DNA of 64,000 bases from Montifringilla adamsi. Taxonomy: Eukaryota; Chordata; Aves; Passeriformes; Passeridae. Below, piece after piece: positions 41,661 through 55,150 of the stretch (position 1 is its first letter; each line of letters starts with the position of its first letter). The translations under genes and the position numbers were made by a program. The notes below the pieces were generated by a model. That model was not told the DNA's origin. It saw only the letters and a program-made list of their open reading frames with translations, and did no database searches. The stretch spans positions 558,001-622,000 of the forward strand of contig JAGGNK010013670.1 in assembly GCA_017590115.1 (NCBI GenBank). The letters run 5' to 3'.

Positions 41661-43773
41661 CTGGGGGAGAGGAGGGGAATAACTCAAACCAGTTTTTGTG
41701 GGTGTGAAGGCCTTTCATGATGGCGCTGAGCACAGTGGGGATTATTTGAGAGTTTACAAGAGCGATGTGCTGGGTCTGGTGGCAGCTGCCTCTGATGTCC
41801 TCGCAGTGGGTGACACTGGGAGGGGCATGGGAGGGATGCTGGAGGGGAAGACAGGAAGAGCAGAAGCCAGACAGGCACAGGGCTGCTTTGGAGGGAGGAG
41901 AGAAGTGCTAACAGCCTGGCTGAATGCTGGCTCTGAGCTGATGTGCCAGGAGAAGCTGGCAGGGCTGGGCATGGGGTTCTCTCCAAAAGCAGAGCTGACC
42001 CTCCCTTTTCACAGCCCTTGGGTCAGAGGGGCACAGACCGGCATGAGGCGGGTTTAATGGTGACTCCCAGCCTTTCCTGATGGTGACATTCACAGGGCTG
42101 CTGCTCTCCTGCACAAAACCCCTGGAAATCAGGCAGCAGTACACATCCTGACCTCGGAGGCCTGACGTCCTGGAGTGCACCTCTTGACAGCCCAAGGCAG
42201 TTGCAGAGCCAAGGGCTTTGTTCAGCACAGGCCTCTGTGGAGAGGAACTGGGAATGGAAGCAGTGATCCAGAGCCAGTGGAGGCCACACTGACAGCAGAG
42301 CAACCCCAGACGTGCTGGGTACAGTCCAAAGCAGATTGTGAGGTGGCCTCCAGTGGGCAAGAATGGCCACCATAGAGGAGACTTCACTCCAGGAGCAGCA
42401 CCTGGACAGCTGCAGCTGGCACGTGGCTGTACCCTGAGGACAACAGTACCTATGTCACTCTCAGGCCCCTAGCCAGACTTGGGGTCCTGGCAGATGATCT
42501 ATAAACATCTGGTTTTGCTGGCTTTTCCTGATCCAGCTTTTGCAGCAATGGTTGAAGGCCCTCCGGCCAACAGAAATCTTTGGGCTGTGGAGGAGGGGTC
42601 TAAAAACAGACCATGGCATGTGGCTGGAGATGTGCTCTTGTAAACATGGCAAAAATTTGTATTTCCTTCCATGCAGGAAGACCACCTCTCTGCTTGCTGG
42701 AGAAGCCTTGGCTGGAAAGTGGGCAGACCCCAACTCCTCCTCCTCCACATGACCTCAGAGCAGAGGACACCCTGCTGTCCAAGTTCCTGGATTTCATCTG
42801 AATTCACCTTGCCCTGTGGTGCTGGGCAGTCTTCTGAGTAAAAAAATGTCATGTTTATCTGTCACTCTGTCAGGCCAAGTTCTCAATGGAAATGGGTTTG
42901 GAAGCAAAGGAGTTGCTCTCAGAAGGATACAGGAAACAAAATCTGATCTCTCCTCCATGACGGGATGCCTGATTGTGGCAGGACACCTGCTGACAGCTGG
43001 ATGCCTTTTCCACCAGGCCCTCTCTGCTGGGATGGGCCTTTCCTCCTTGCCCCTGCTGCTCTGCCAGTAGAGCAGGGCTCAGGACAGGGGCCCAGGAGGA
43101 GGACACGGCATGGGGTCACTTGGTTGTGCTGCCTCGTGGCTCCTCCCCACCTCCCCACCTTGTGCCAGGGTTTGCTCCCTTCATGGGGCTTGGAGGCAGC
43201 TCCAAGAGCTTTGCAGTTTTCCAGTGTGGTGCCTCAGGTTTCTCCTTGGAATCATGAATAGGATGTGCCTTGTGCTCAGCCCATGGCTCCAGCACCATCT
43301 CAGCATTGGACTGAGACCATGTTTGGTCTCCTTGGATGTATCAGATAGATCCCAGACACAGAATAAAGTGCTTGCCCAGATGTGCTTATGAGGGCAGGTT
43401 GCCCCACATGGAACAGGCTGCCAGCTTGGGGGGTGCCATGTCCCTGTGTGGCCCCTAAAGCACCATTCCTGTGGGTCCCAGGGACGAGCCTGACAACTGT
43501 AGCTGGTTAAATGGGACAAGTGGTGGCGCTGCCAGCAATGGGGTATGGGAGAAGCTGCCTGTTTCCTTTCAGTCACTTTGTTAACATGCCCTTAAACCCC
43601 TCTCGCAGCCAGAAAAAGCATTAGTCACCCTTACAAAGTCAGGATGAGCCGACAGGAATAACAAGCACCTTCGTCTAGAGCACGTCCATGCCAGGCAAAA
43701 TATTGTGGCCGGGACTGCTCTGTGCTTGTTCTGGGGAAGGGACAGAGGAACCTGCTCAGCCTGTGCAGAGGGC

Positions 43774-43812
43774 TGTATATAACCACCTGTGCAGTGGTTG
43801 TGTATAACACCC
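43774..43812. promoter_or_regulatory. TATA-like and inverted AACCAC/GTGGTT motifs
   Basis: TATATAA at 43776-43782 overlaps AACCAC at 43781-43786, which pairs with GTGGTT at 43794-43799 as a 6-bp inverted repeat. A second GTGTATAAC follows. AACCAC/GTGGTT is the RUNX-type core. No transcript is seen downstream. Confidence 0.3.
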
Positions 43813-44539
43813 CAACACCTGGCCAGCTGTGGGAGGTGTTGGTGGTCACTGGAGCTGGCCCTATCCAGGGCCTTCATGGGGCTGTAGACAGGAACTGACC
43901 TGGCAGAGGGGTTGGTGAGCGAATTTAGCTCCAGGGGTGCAGTGAGATGAAGAAGGACTTGGGGAGACAATTGTGTGACCTCCCTGCTCATCAGGGGCTC
44001 TCTGGGCTAGCTTATGGCCAACCATGAGCTGATGGACATTTCAGAGGGGACCACAGCTTGGGACCTCCTCTATCCCACCTCAGTCCTGTCCATGATGCCA
44101 ATAGCCTCTCCCAGGAGACAGAAGAGGCACCAGGCTGACTGCAAGGAACCAGGCAGCCCATCCCTTGGAGACTCCTGCCCCATAACACAGCCTGTCCGCC
44201 TGCTTCAGCATCACCTCCAAGAACCAGAGAAGCAGGGCAAGCCAGGACCTGGATCCTGGCTGACGAGAGGAGAGATGAAGGGAGATGTGAAGCCGATGAG
44301 TGGAAAAGGAGAGCTGTGAGGATGTGGCTGGGCGCGGCTGACGGGGGTGGCTGCAGACGGTATCGCAGCAACGTGCTGGCACGGAGCGGGGGCCAGGCCG
44401 GAGTCAAACATTGGGAACATTTCTACCAGACGGGACAATTACACACTGGAGCTGCTTGCCAGTGAGGCCCCATCACGAGTGGAACAGATCCCATAAGATA
44501 CTTCTAAGTTTAGAGTAAAGGAGCCCTCTCCAACAGGGG

Positions 44540-44900
44540 AGGATGCTAGACTGCCGAGCTCAGTCCCGCCCGTCGCCGCCAAACCGCACTCCCCGGAGGA
44601 GCACTCACGAACTGCTCTTGCAACACTTGAGCTACGGCTGAGACACACATTCCAGCCGAAACCCCTGTTTGCAGTTGTTTATACATCGCTCAAAAAATAT
44701 CCTTTTGGATTGAATTTGTTCATGCTTGATCTCAGCCCAAAAAAAGGAAGAATTATTTAGGGATGGTTTGAGCAAAATCTGTTCGACTGTTTCTGTGTTA
44801 TGTAAGCATCAGAATAAATATGTTTTCCTATTTTCAAACATTTTCCTCATCCTTCCTAGCTGTCAGATAGCTCAAAATCAGCTTCATGATTTGGAGGAGT
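44540..44900. promoter_or_regulatory. CpG-containing block passing into AT-rich block, enhancer candidate
   Basis: CCGCCCGTCGCCGCC at the left passes into AT-rich DNA with TTGTTTATACATCGC and AATATCCTTTTGG. The composition differs from both flanks. No exon is found. It is a candidate element on composition alone. Confidence 0.25.
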
Positions 44901-46949
44901 TGTACTTAGCCCGTGCCTGGCTCTCAGTGAGGGACCAGCCTGTTCCTCAGCCAGACAAGCTCTCCTCAGGAGTGAGAAAACCAGGAGGGACTACAGCTCT
45001 TACATGTGGTGCTTGACATCCTTAAAGGTGATCTCCAGGGGCATTGGATCACAGCTGGGCATTTTCCAAGGGTGTTTGACAAGAAGGGATTGGCCAGTGC
45101 CAAATGAGAGTTAAATAAACAGGTATTGAACAAGGCTGTGGAAAAGAGCCGTAAGTCTTTGTGAGAAGGGAAGGTGAGTGCTGTACACAGACCACGCAGC
45201 AAGAGGAGGGCTCAGCTCTTCCCACCACCCACCTCCCAGCTCCAGGGGAGCTCACACTCTGCGGGTTGTGCTAGAGCTGCTCCCTGTGTGTTTTTGTGCT
45301 GTGCCCATGCTCGCTGGTTTTGGTGGATCATGGTTTTGGGAGAGGAGAAGTGAAGGAAAAGGATTCGCAGCCTTGGAGACACTCTGACTCTAAGATTGTG
45401 CCCAGATGCAGAGAGGTGATGGGTGATGGGCAGTGCAGGAGGCGGGCCAGGACTTGGTGAGGTGGATGAGTCAGATGTTGGGAAGACTTTGTGCCAGCAT
45501 CATTGGGGTAGGGCAGAGCTGTTGGAGGTGAATGCAGAAATATCCTTGAAATACAGCCCCGAGGCTGAAGAAGATCATCATCCAAGTTTCAGCAGTTCAC
45601 AATAAGCCAGTGGAGAGGTGACCTTGACCCAGGCTCTTCAGACTTCATCTCTGGAGGAAAGGATGAAGAGGCAATGTTCACCCCATGATGTGCCCCAAGG
45701 AATGAGGGTCTTCGAGACATTTGGGTCTTGCTGCTTCCCAGTGTGAAGAGGAGTTAAATACCTGAATGCCTGGCAGAGGCTGTCATTCCTCACCCAGCAC
45801 CTACAGAAACCCAGGGAAGTCTGTCCAAGTGCTGATTCTTAACTCAGGGCAGTTGCTCAAGGAATGACATTCAGGCAACTACAAACAAAGTGCTATAGCA
45901 ATGAGCCCTGAGCACCAGGAACAGGCACTCCAGTGTCCTGTCAGTGTTCTGTGGAGAAACCATGGGAAAAATGAGAGGGATCCTTGTGAGCTGGGAAATT
46001 TTCAAGAGGATCAGGAAGCTGATAAAAATGCCTGAAGCACAAAAGGAATTAAATTAAAGTCCTCCAGCTGAATGTAGAGGCTGCTTCAACATCTCTACAA
46101 GTCACAAAGGGCTCACAAAATTTAAGCAAAGAAAGATGGCAGGAAGAGGAATCACTTTAGGTCTGTCAGCAGGGAAAAGGTTTTGAAACCATGAGCAGGG
46201 AAAAAATGATATCAAGGGAATTCCAGAAACATATTGATTTTGATTGAAGTCCCCAACCTGGGTTCTGGAGAAGCAGGGAAAGGCATCCATAGGCAAGGGG
46301 AGACCTCAGGGTCTCCAAGGGAAACCACAAGCATCCTCATCATACTGTGAGCCAGAGCTGGATTCTTGGAGCAGTGGCATCACTTGGATCCACAAGATCC
46401 CCTGACAATTTCCAGCACCTCTAGCTTGGCTACCCTGGTGAGAAACCAGGATCTCCAGGGCCCTGGGGCAGGAGGAATGATTTAACTGGAGAGGGAGTGT
46501 TGAAACTGGCCTGGACTGAAATGGAATCATAACCTCTGCTTCCTTCCTCATTCCATTGGAAGATCCTGTCAGCAGCTTTAGGGATAGAAAAGGATGTGTG
46601 AGCACCCCCAGATTTGCTTTAGGGCAGCACCTGGAAAACCAACTGTGTCCTTTTGACAGGTCAGCTTAACTGGGGTGACTTTGTGCTGAAGCAGAGAAGC
46701 AGTGCCTCCATGATCTATCCCACAAGCAGGGAGAAATCCATCCTTAAGCCATCCCAGATGTTTGTAAAGCAGATGTGGGTCTCAGTCCTGAGGTAGCAGA
46801 AGAAAAAGCGCTGGAACAAAATGAGACATAAAAAAGAAACAGCCAGATCCACGTGGTGGAGCTGAGACAGCTTGGGGAGACCAGGAATGCAGCAGCTGCT
46901 CTGTCTGCTGGAGCAGACAATTTAACATGGAAGCTACTGCTTTCCAGAA

Positions 46950-47030
46950 GTCTGGAGTGAAGCAAATGTTGTACTGGTCTGCAAAAACAGCAGCAGCAAT
47001 GATCCTGGGAATAGTCCGGCAGCTTTTGTG
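46950..47030 (+). mobile_element. old CR1 LINE, part of the reverse-transcriptase region
   Basis: GTGAAGCAAATGTTGTACTG and GGTCTGCAAAAACAGCAGC followed by ATCCTGGGAATAGTCCGG resemble, with many changes, the CR1 coding segment around the reverse-transcriptase start. It is heavily decayed and the frame is lost. It probably belongs to the same insertion as 47400-47565. Confidence 0.4.
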
Positions 47031-47399
47031 CAGGAACAGGCCCTGGAAGGAGCAGTCATCCAGGTTCAGATTGAGCACTCAAAGGGACCTTGAGGCCCCA
47101 CTGTCTTTGACAAGCTCCATGGGTGGGATAGTGGGAAAGTCATGAGGGTCAACAAAGAGAGAAAGATAGCAATCCTGAGTCTGGGATGGAGCAATCCATG
47201 TGCCAGGGGAGCCTGGAGAGCAACTAGCACAAGTGTGTGAGCTCTGCAGCACAGAACATGGAGACAGGGAAGGGAAGCCGACCGTGAATCAGCAGTGAGC
47301 TTTTCCAGTGAGGAAAGCCAACTGGTGCACTGTGATAGCCAGCTGGTGTGCTGTGGTAGCCAAAGCACAGACAACATCTGCAGAGAAGATGTGTGAGAA

Positions 47400-47565
47400 G
47401 AGACAGAAAGGTGAGGCTGTTCCGCCTGGAGATGTGGAAAAGGGGATCTGATCGTGTTTTCCTCTGCCTACAGGGAAGCTATAGAGGAGACAGAGCCAGA
47501 CTTTCCTCAGCAGTGAAGAATAAGGGGGAAATGGGCAACAAGCAGGAGTTGCAAGTAAGGATGGA
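47400..47565 (+). mobile_element. old CR1 LINE 3' region
   Basis: GGTGAGGCTGTTCCGCCTGG, GGGAAGCTATAGAGGAGAC and GAGCCAGACTTTCCTCAGC followed by ATGGGCAACAAGCAGGAG match a CR1-type 3' region in sense orientation. It is diverged and lacks the terminal tail. Confidence 0.7.
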
Positions 47566-48598
47566 CACAAAAAGTGTGTGCAGCCCCCGCACAGGGCCCG
47601 GTTCAGGTTGCTTATGGGCAAGGCCTTGAGCCAATGGATTCAGCTTTAGAATTAGACATGCTCTGACCACAGCTGACTGGAGACTTTGGATGTTACTCCT
47701 AAAATCAGTTATTCCAAGAAAATAAAGGAAAATCACTTTTCTCAGCCTGTAACACAGCCCTGAGCAGGTTGGCAGAGCCACACATGGGCAAACACTGCAG
47801 TGTGTTCCCTCTGCTTTAGGGTGGGAATGTGCCACCACTGGAGAGCACCAAAATTTCTCTCCAACGCTGCAAAAGCATGTCTGTGTTTGATGAAGGTGGG
47901 ACAGCAGATGATGAGCTCCCTCTACAGCATGGTGGGCTCCTCATTGTGAGGAACATCAGAGCCCCAGGCTCTCAGATGCCCACAGTGGTGCTGCCAGCCC
48001 ATTGTTAAATTCCTCAAAGCTTGTGGCCACAGAGTTTCAGGAGCTGCTCCATCCCAGGAAGAAGGAAGGATACGGTCCCCAGGCTTGCTCTGCTCAGTGT
48101 GTGCTCAGTGTGCAGACAGAGGCTCTGGGAGAGCTCTGGCAGAGCCTGAGGACATGGCTCCTCTGGGCAGCACAGGACGATCTCTCCACTGAAGGATACC
48201 TCCAGGCTTCTTTCCCCATGTTCAAATTTCTCACTTCTTGGACAAGGTTTCCTCCCCATCACTTTCCGCTTGCAACTCTGGACAGGAGCAGGCGTGTCCC
48301 TGGGCACCCAGCACAGCACAGCACCCAGCTGACCTGCACAGGTTGTGCTGGGGACATCCTCACTCCCCTTCAGACTCCAGGATAGCCTCAAATCCTCACA
48401 GACATCTCCCATGTTAACTGTTTCTGGCCTTATCTCCAGGATCAAGACCATATTTTTCTTCTCATTCCAGGAAGGACAAGTTTTAATAGGCCTGGAATTG
48501 GAAACAGCTCCCTTTGCTTTCCATGCTTCCCATCCAGTTTTCATGTGGGGAGGTGTTTATCACAGTTATGCAAGCAGAGGCAGACGGCTGGGGATGGC

Positions 48599-48660
48599 AG
48601 TCCTGGCCTGGGGGCACAGAGGAGGAGGGATGGGGTGCCAGTCCTAGCCTGGGGGCACAG
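48599..48660. repeat. 41-bp tandem duplication
   Basis: AGTCCTGGCCTGGGGGCACA at 48599 recurs with one change at 48640 (AGTCCTAGCC...), so the period is 41 bp and there are about 1.5 copies. Confidence 0.8.
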
Positions 48661-50681
48661 CAGGGCTCCTGCTGCCTTGCACGTCCACCCTGGCCCTGCA
48701 CCCATCCCACACATCCTGATGCTGCTGGGGATGCACAAGTGAGCAGAGGGAGAAGGAAATGTTCTGCTTCCCTGGCCAGAGGGGACAGCCCTTGGGACTG
48801 GAAAGGACTAAATCTCAAGGAAAAAGCATGGAACATGTTCTGGTCTCCGTGGAGGGGACACCCAGTGGTGGCTGATCTCCCCAGTTCCTTTCCTTGGATC
48901 TGGTGGCAAGCCAGGGACAGCCACCACAACAGGTCAGCACAATGCCCCTGTTCCCTGCCAGAGTTCCACAGGGGCAGTGGTGACGGGGCAGGGAGTGTGG
49001 AGGGGACATGACATCTCTCCTCTGTGTGTGACTGGGTGAAAGACTGGCTGTAGGGCTGGGCATGGGCATGAAATGGGTCAGGGATGTGCTGGTAGGAGTG
49101 GTGGCATTCTAGGGGTGTCCCCCCTTTTCACAGAGTCCCTTGCCTATGGTGGGGTGATGATGGGGCAGCAAGAGGCACAGGGAGGACCCTCAATTCCCAC
49201 AGCTGTGGGAACAGCCCAAGGATGCCCAGAGCTGATAGTGTTGGGAGAGGCTGCTGGTGTGAGTCAGAAAAAGAGGCAATGGAGACAAACTGTGACATGC
49301 TGTGACAAAACCCAGCTCCTGCTGGACTGAAGATGATGGTTTCCACCCTGAGAGTGATGCAGGAGGACAGGGACCCTGTGGCGTAGCAGCAGGTGGAGGG
49401 GACAGTGAAGTTCATGACAACCATGGAAAACTGTACTGGCTTTAGAAGGAGAGAAGTGTCTGTGGGTGAAAGCTGCCTGAGCACAAGGCTGGGCTTGGCA
49501 CAGGAAGAAATTAATGTTAACAGCTCATGGATAATGATATGGAAAAGCAAGTCCATAATTCCTTGGTGTCATAGAGCTTTTCTTTAAGGAAATGTCCAGA
49601 CAAGAGGAGGTGGCACTTGTGGAAACGACTAAGTGGTGGAGGGGAGCTTGGGACCACTCTGGTCTCACATTCCCATGAGCACAGGGCAGAACTGGATGTG
49701 ATCAAGGGACACTGACCCCTACCCCTGCCATGGAGTGGGCTCTGAAGCACCCACAGGTGACATGTCCCACTGGTGACAAGGACAACCTCTGCTGGTGTGC
49801 TGGCCAGCCCCTGCTGGTGCAGCCCAGCCTGCACTGTCTCACCTGCCAGAGGAGCCCAGTCCTGACCCGTGTCCATGGCACCAGCCTGTCCTGTCTAGTG
49901 ACACCTGCTCCATGGGTGTCTCTGCCCAGCCCTGCTCAGCAGGGTTCCAGCTGTGCAGGGACATCATCCTTTCAGACACATTTTCCATCTGTCTCTCACC
50001 TTGAGGGGCTCCACCAGCAGAGCTCCCCAGAGTTCTCCCCTAACTGATTCCCTTCACAGCCCCACTCCTGGTGTGCTTTGTGCAGGAGTGTCCAGCTCTC
50101 CCACCAGCATCGTTCCCCTCCTGCATCCTGCCCACCCAGACTTGCTGCTGTGGCTGCAGGCTGCAGTCAGCCCTCCTGCAGTGGTGGGTCTTCACTGGTG
50201 GATGTGTTCCAAGTCCTGCTCCTGGAGGATCTCTCAGTCCCTCCTGCCTTGGTCCTGGTTTCTCCCAAGCACAGTGGTCCATGTGCTGTTCCAGAGAAGA
50301 CCTTGTGACGCTATCCCGAGCTCCTGGGCTGGATGCTGTTTGCCTGACATCCACCTGGAGCTGGCAGATGAGCTGGGGTGGGCAAGGAGGGGCGGGATGA
50401 GCCAAGTCCCGTGTGGGCTCTTTGCCTGTGATTTTGGCTTTCTGGGTTGCATCCACAGAGCTCATAGCAGACTGGGCCAGGCTGACCTGGTGCTCTGAAT
50501 GGGCTGCTGGGTGTGACAGCCAGCCCCAGTGTGACAGTCAGGGGGCTGTGACAGGACTGCTCCCTTGCTCCAAGGCACAGAGAGGGGCTGTGTTTGCAGC
50601 AGGAACTGACCCCAGTGAGCACAGCCTGTGAGATTTACGAGACTCTGTATGGCTGAATCAGGATTTTAGAGCAGCCCCCCC

Positions 50682-50694
<13 letters not shown>

Positions 50695-50716
<22 letters not shown>
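50695..50716. repeat. (AC)11 microsatellite
   Basis: Perfect dinucleotide run, probably polymorphic. Confidence 0.97.
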
Positions 50717-50719
<3 letters not shown>

Positions 50720-52285
50720 TATCCTGAATTTGTCCCAGTGACTCCCTGCCAGCCCCTCTGGCCAGCTCTGCTCTGGTGAGGGCTCCTGCAGAGCCCCTGT
50801 GTCTTTGCAGGGGTGGGGAGAGAAGAAAGCAGCCTGTGCCAGGGCAGGACTTTGCACAGCCTCGTGGGGACCATCTCAGACCTGCCAAGCTTCCCCCTCA
50901 CTCCTGCCCCGGGCAGCGTTCCCAGCTCATGCTCAGGGCCACAAGCCCAGGAGGTTTTGGAGACTCCAGGCTTGCTGAGGGTCTGAAGAAGGCTGATGGA
51001 GATGGTGCTGGTGAAAAGCTCTGCTACAGCGGGGTAGAGCTCGTGGATCAGGTGAAGGAAAGGGCAGTGGGGTGATGATCCTGGTTGATGCTGGTGCATC
51101 CTGGACCTGCAGGGACCAGCAGACAGAGTGACCCCAGCCAATGGCCTCATGTCCTCAGTTCTGGCCTGGGGAGGTGAGCACAGTTTGGAGGACACTGAGG
51201 AACAGCCAGAGCTCTTGGCAGCCCTTGTGCAGCCAGAACAATGGCTGACGTCATTTTTATTTAAGAGGGAGAAGGGAAAAAAATTGTGACCAGAGGACCG
51301 TAGCCCTGGGAGAGACAGAGTTTATTTTTCCTGCCTGCTGCTTTCTCTCGCGCTCCCCCAGCCCTGGCCGTGGCACAGCACATTCCTTTGCTGTGATCTC
51401 CTCCCTCCCATGCAAAAGCACATTCCTCCTGCACTGGCTGCTCCCTTCTGCTCTGGCCACCCTGGCCTGGCCGCTGTGGAGGGGACAGTGGCCACCCTTC
51501 CCCTGTGCCTGTGCGCTGCTCTCTCCTTTGCCAGAGCTCAGGCTCAGGCGCTGTGTCCGTGCGCTGCCTGCTCGTGTCCAGCTCCACCCTGAGCACAGGT
51601 GACTGTCCAGGCACTGGCCTCTCCATCCTAGGACAGTGGCCAGGAGGGATGGTGGAGCCTCACCCTCTGCTGCCTCCATGGCAGGTGCACTGAACCTGTG
51701 GCATGGAACCTTCCAGGAGGGCTTCCCACACACCCATGTGCTCAGGGAGCATGGGGTGCCAAATAGGGCTTGTCTTCCCTGACTGGGTGGAGCAAGACCA
51801 GCCTGGGCTTGGGGTCATCCCTTTGGATCCCAAACAGGCAGGAAGGAAAGCATCTGCCAAGCCCTGTGAGCAGTGGGGAGATGAGCTAATGCCTCACAGG
51901 GCTGAGTTCGTGGGGCTGGCATAGGCAGGGCAGGCACCCCAGAGGGCTGGGCAGACAGTGCTGCAGCCCTTCGCCCCGGGGTCATTGTCCCCTCTGGCCA
52001 GCACTGGTGTGGGGTGAGAGGGGCAGGCTGTGGGTGCTGGCGACCAGTGCAGCCAGCACATCTGCACATCCAGCCCTTGTGCTCCTGCTGGCCTCACTGG
52101 GTTTTGTTGGAGCTGCTGGGAGCCCAGGCACTGGCCTGGCTGCCTGTTTTGTAGCATTTTCCCAGTGCAACCAAACCAAATGAGATGCTACCTTCCCTCA
52201 GGACATCCCCCTTTGCTCACCCCAACACCCCTCCCACGACTTTGTCCCATGCCCAACCATAGAGGAGACCAGCAGCCCCCCTGTG

Positions 52286-52298
52286 CCCCCCCCCCCCC
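52286..52298. repeat. poly-C run
   Basis: Thirteen C followed by TTTTT and CCCCC. The length may be uncertain in sequencing. Confidence 0.9.
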
Positions 52299-55104
52299 TT
52301 TTTCCCCCGTGCCAGAACTGCCCTGCTCCTTCTCAGCCTGGGAGCTGCAGAGGAGAGATCTCAGGCCTCTGGTGAGGGCTCTGGGGGGCATTGCAGGGCT
52401 CTGGGTCTGAGCAGGGCTCTGGACTAGACCAAAGAGCTGAATGGGGCCACGTGTGCCCCATCTCCTGCCAGACTGGGCTAAAGCAGGGTTAAGCAGAGGG
52501 GCGGCTGGGAGCTGCCACACGCCAAGAATGTTTCCAGACTGGGGAAGGGCTGGACATGAATCACCCGGTGCCTCTGCCAGACGCTGTGTGCAGGCTGGGC
52601 TCCGCACTGTGCTGTCCTGCAGAGAGTTTGAGGACCCTGTGCCGACCAGGGCTCCATCAGCCCCACCAGCATCACCTGCTCAGGTGGCTCCAGCCTGATT
52701 TTGTGGCTCCCGGGGAGTCACAGCTGGATGTGACAGCCCTGTGTGTGTGTCAGGCACTGCTTGTTTGGGAAGCCCACGTGCAGATGTTGTTGCAGCCATG
52801 GACTTGCTCCTCCCACGCTGCTCCAGCCCTTTGTCACTTGTGGAAACCTGAATTTTCACAAGTTGTAACTCAGCCTCTGGAGATCTCCAGGTGTGTAGCA
52901 AGGTGCCATGGCTGGCACTAGGACCCTGCTCAGCCCAGTGCTGGCTCTCTCACTGGGCAGCTTGTCTCGCTGCCCACCCCAGCACAGTGCCCGTCAGCAT
53001 GGGGGATGCTCTTCCTTCTCCTCTGATGGGCATCAGCGTGGTCCTGCTGTGATCCCAAGGAAACCCAGCAGCTCAGGAGATGGGAACCTGCAGCATTCCC
53101 ACAGCCAACAGGAGAGCCAGTGCTGAGGAAAGGTTTGGGAGCCTGGGGAGCTCCTGTCCATGCCCAGCTTGCTGGGCTCCTGCACTGGCTGCCCTGAAAT
53201 GTGGGTGGATGGTTTCACCTCCAAAGACACCGACACCCCTTAATGAATCCCATATCCAAACCAGGGCTGCAGCTTCAGGAAGACAGGCAGTCTGTGCTGC
53301 TGGAATCCAGCGACAGCAGTGGGGCAACCAAAGTCTCCCCACAACTTCTGTCCCTTGCAGATCCTTCAGAGCAACAGCAGGAGGGGACTAGGGCTAAGAA
53401 TGAGGTAACCTTGGACTTCTAGGCAGCCAGAAGTCCCACTGCATGATCCTTGCAGCAGCTCCTGGAGCACAGATGTCTCTAACTCACCTGCTCACCATGT
53501 GCAGGGAAAGGGTCTGAGCACCAGACCGGCCACAGGTACATCTGTGAGGCAGTGGCTGAATAGAGAGAGCAGGAAAAACACAGGGAAGAAGGGCAGCACC
53601 CCAAACTGCTTAGGGCTGAAATCCTGATAAGACGTCTCATTCAGAACATCTCCATTTCCATCTGGAAATAAAGAGATTTCCACATTCACTTCCTCCTTGT
53701 TGGAGCTGGAAATGCTGTCCCTGTGGATGGTGCTGGGGCGGGGGTCCCTGCCTGGGATGCAGGGATGTTCTCTTTGGAAGCAGCGTCATTCCCTGGCAGC
53801 ACCAGGAGCGAGCAGCGCCGTGCTGCTGCCCAGGACATGTGTTCCAAGCCTTGTGCAAACGCATCAGGCCTGACCTCGCTCCAAGGTTTCTGGTCAAGGA
53901 TGCAATCTCAAGGGCAGTAATTTTCCCTTGCTTTCCCAACACTTTCCAAACGAGCACATCTGAAAGCCTTGACTCAAGGGTTTCAAGGAGCTGGGCTGAG
54001 CACGACACATGGCCAGGGACCGGCTCAGAGGCTCAAGAAATAAACAATAAAAGGAGCAGAACCAGAACATCTGGCGGAAAGTAGGAGCATGTTCCACAGT
54101 CTGGGTGTCTGAAGGATAAATGGGGCTGGACGGAGTCACAGCTCCTTTCTTGTCCACGTTGGGAGCAGGGCAAGCGTGATATTTATGGGCTTCAGTGATG
54201 CTGTGACTGCAACGTCTTGGCACTTCTTCACCGGCTTCGAGGGGAATAGGAACACATATGTGAAAAACATGTGCTGGGACACAACAACCCAGGCCCAAAT
54301 GGCAGCAGACACAGGGAAGGAGAAGCTCTGGGGACAAGTTCAGCTCTTACCCACAAATGTGATGGGGTAGGGCCCCTGTGCTGGGGCATAATGAGAAGCT
54401 GTGAGCCTTGGAGAGCTACAGCCACCTGGAGAACACAGAAACCAGGCAACAAGAAGCCTGGTAAGCAAGGCTTCCCTTCCCTAGAGGTGAGTATGGAATA
54501 CATGGGCCTGACCAGGGAAGCTGTACTGAGCTTCTCAGTGCTGTGCTCCATGGCTAGGTCCTGCACTTTCCTTGTTTTCATGAGTCTGGACGAAGCAAAA
54601 ATTAAATAAAACCAAAGCGAGTCCTGAAGGATCTGTATCCAAGAAACAGGACACGGGCTCTGGCAAGGAAATCTGTAAGCCAGTGGTTCTGGTGATCCCT
54701 GCCTTGGAATTAAACGCGTGAGTGGCCCCACTGCTTTCACTTAGGGAGGAGTGAGCACTTAAGTGCTTTGCTGGATGAAGGCCTAGGAGAGGGGAGGGCT
54801 GGACTCCAAGTGGAGCTGGGCAGGAAGGAGCCTACGCACTCTGCTGCAATGGTTGGGATTTCCAGCCTGGACACAGGCAAGCAGAGCAGGCAGAGTGTGG
54901 AAATCCAGCCCCGGAGTTCCAGGCAGGGCAGGGGCTGGAGCAGCATCTTGGACAGCCCAGCTGGCGTTCCCAGGGTGCCTGGGATGGGCTGGGGAGCTCT
55001 GGCTCTGCAAAACGATGGTCCTGTCATGGGGCCATGGCAAGGTCCCCCCTCTGTGAGCCCCTGCAGCGTGCAGAGGGGAAGCTGTGGGTGCCCTTGGCCT
55101 TGGC

Positions 55105-55150
55105 CGTGGCACTGACCCACGGCCAGCAGTGGCACTGACCCATGGCCAGC
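55105..55150. repeat. 22-bp tandem duplication
   Basis: GTGGCACTGACCCACGGCCA and GTGGCACTGACCCATGGCCA occur back to back, each followed by GCA. They differ at one CpG position (CACG versus CATG), consistent with CpG decay in one copy. Confidence 0.8.

Larger units (their letters stand above)
39641..46949. other. unique intergenic DNA, 7 kb
   Basis: No gene can be supported. It contains an inverted repeat at 40850-40893, an AT-rich block at 41270-41660, TATA/RUNX-like motifs at 43774-43812 and a mixed block at 44540-44900, each listed separately. Confidence 0.45.

Noticed and set aside
41261..41707. 148-codon frame in the AT-rich block
   Set aside because: Longer than expected for AT-rich DNA, but the peptide resembles no family. 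A conserved noncoding element is as likely.
44725..44740. CTTGATCTCAGCC resembling reverse-strand U2 snRNA
   Set aside because: The match covers about 15 bases with changes and does not extend on either side.
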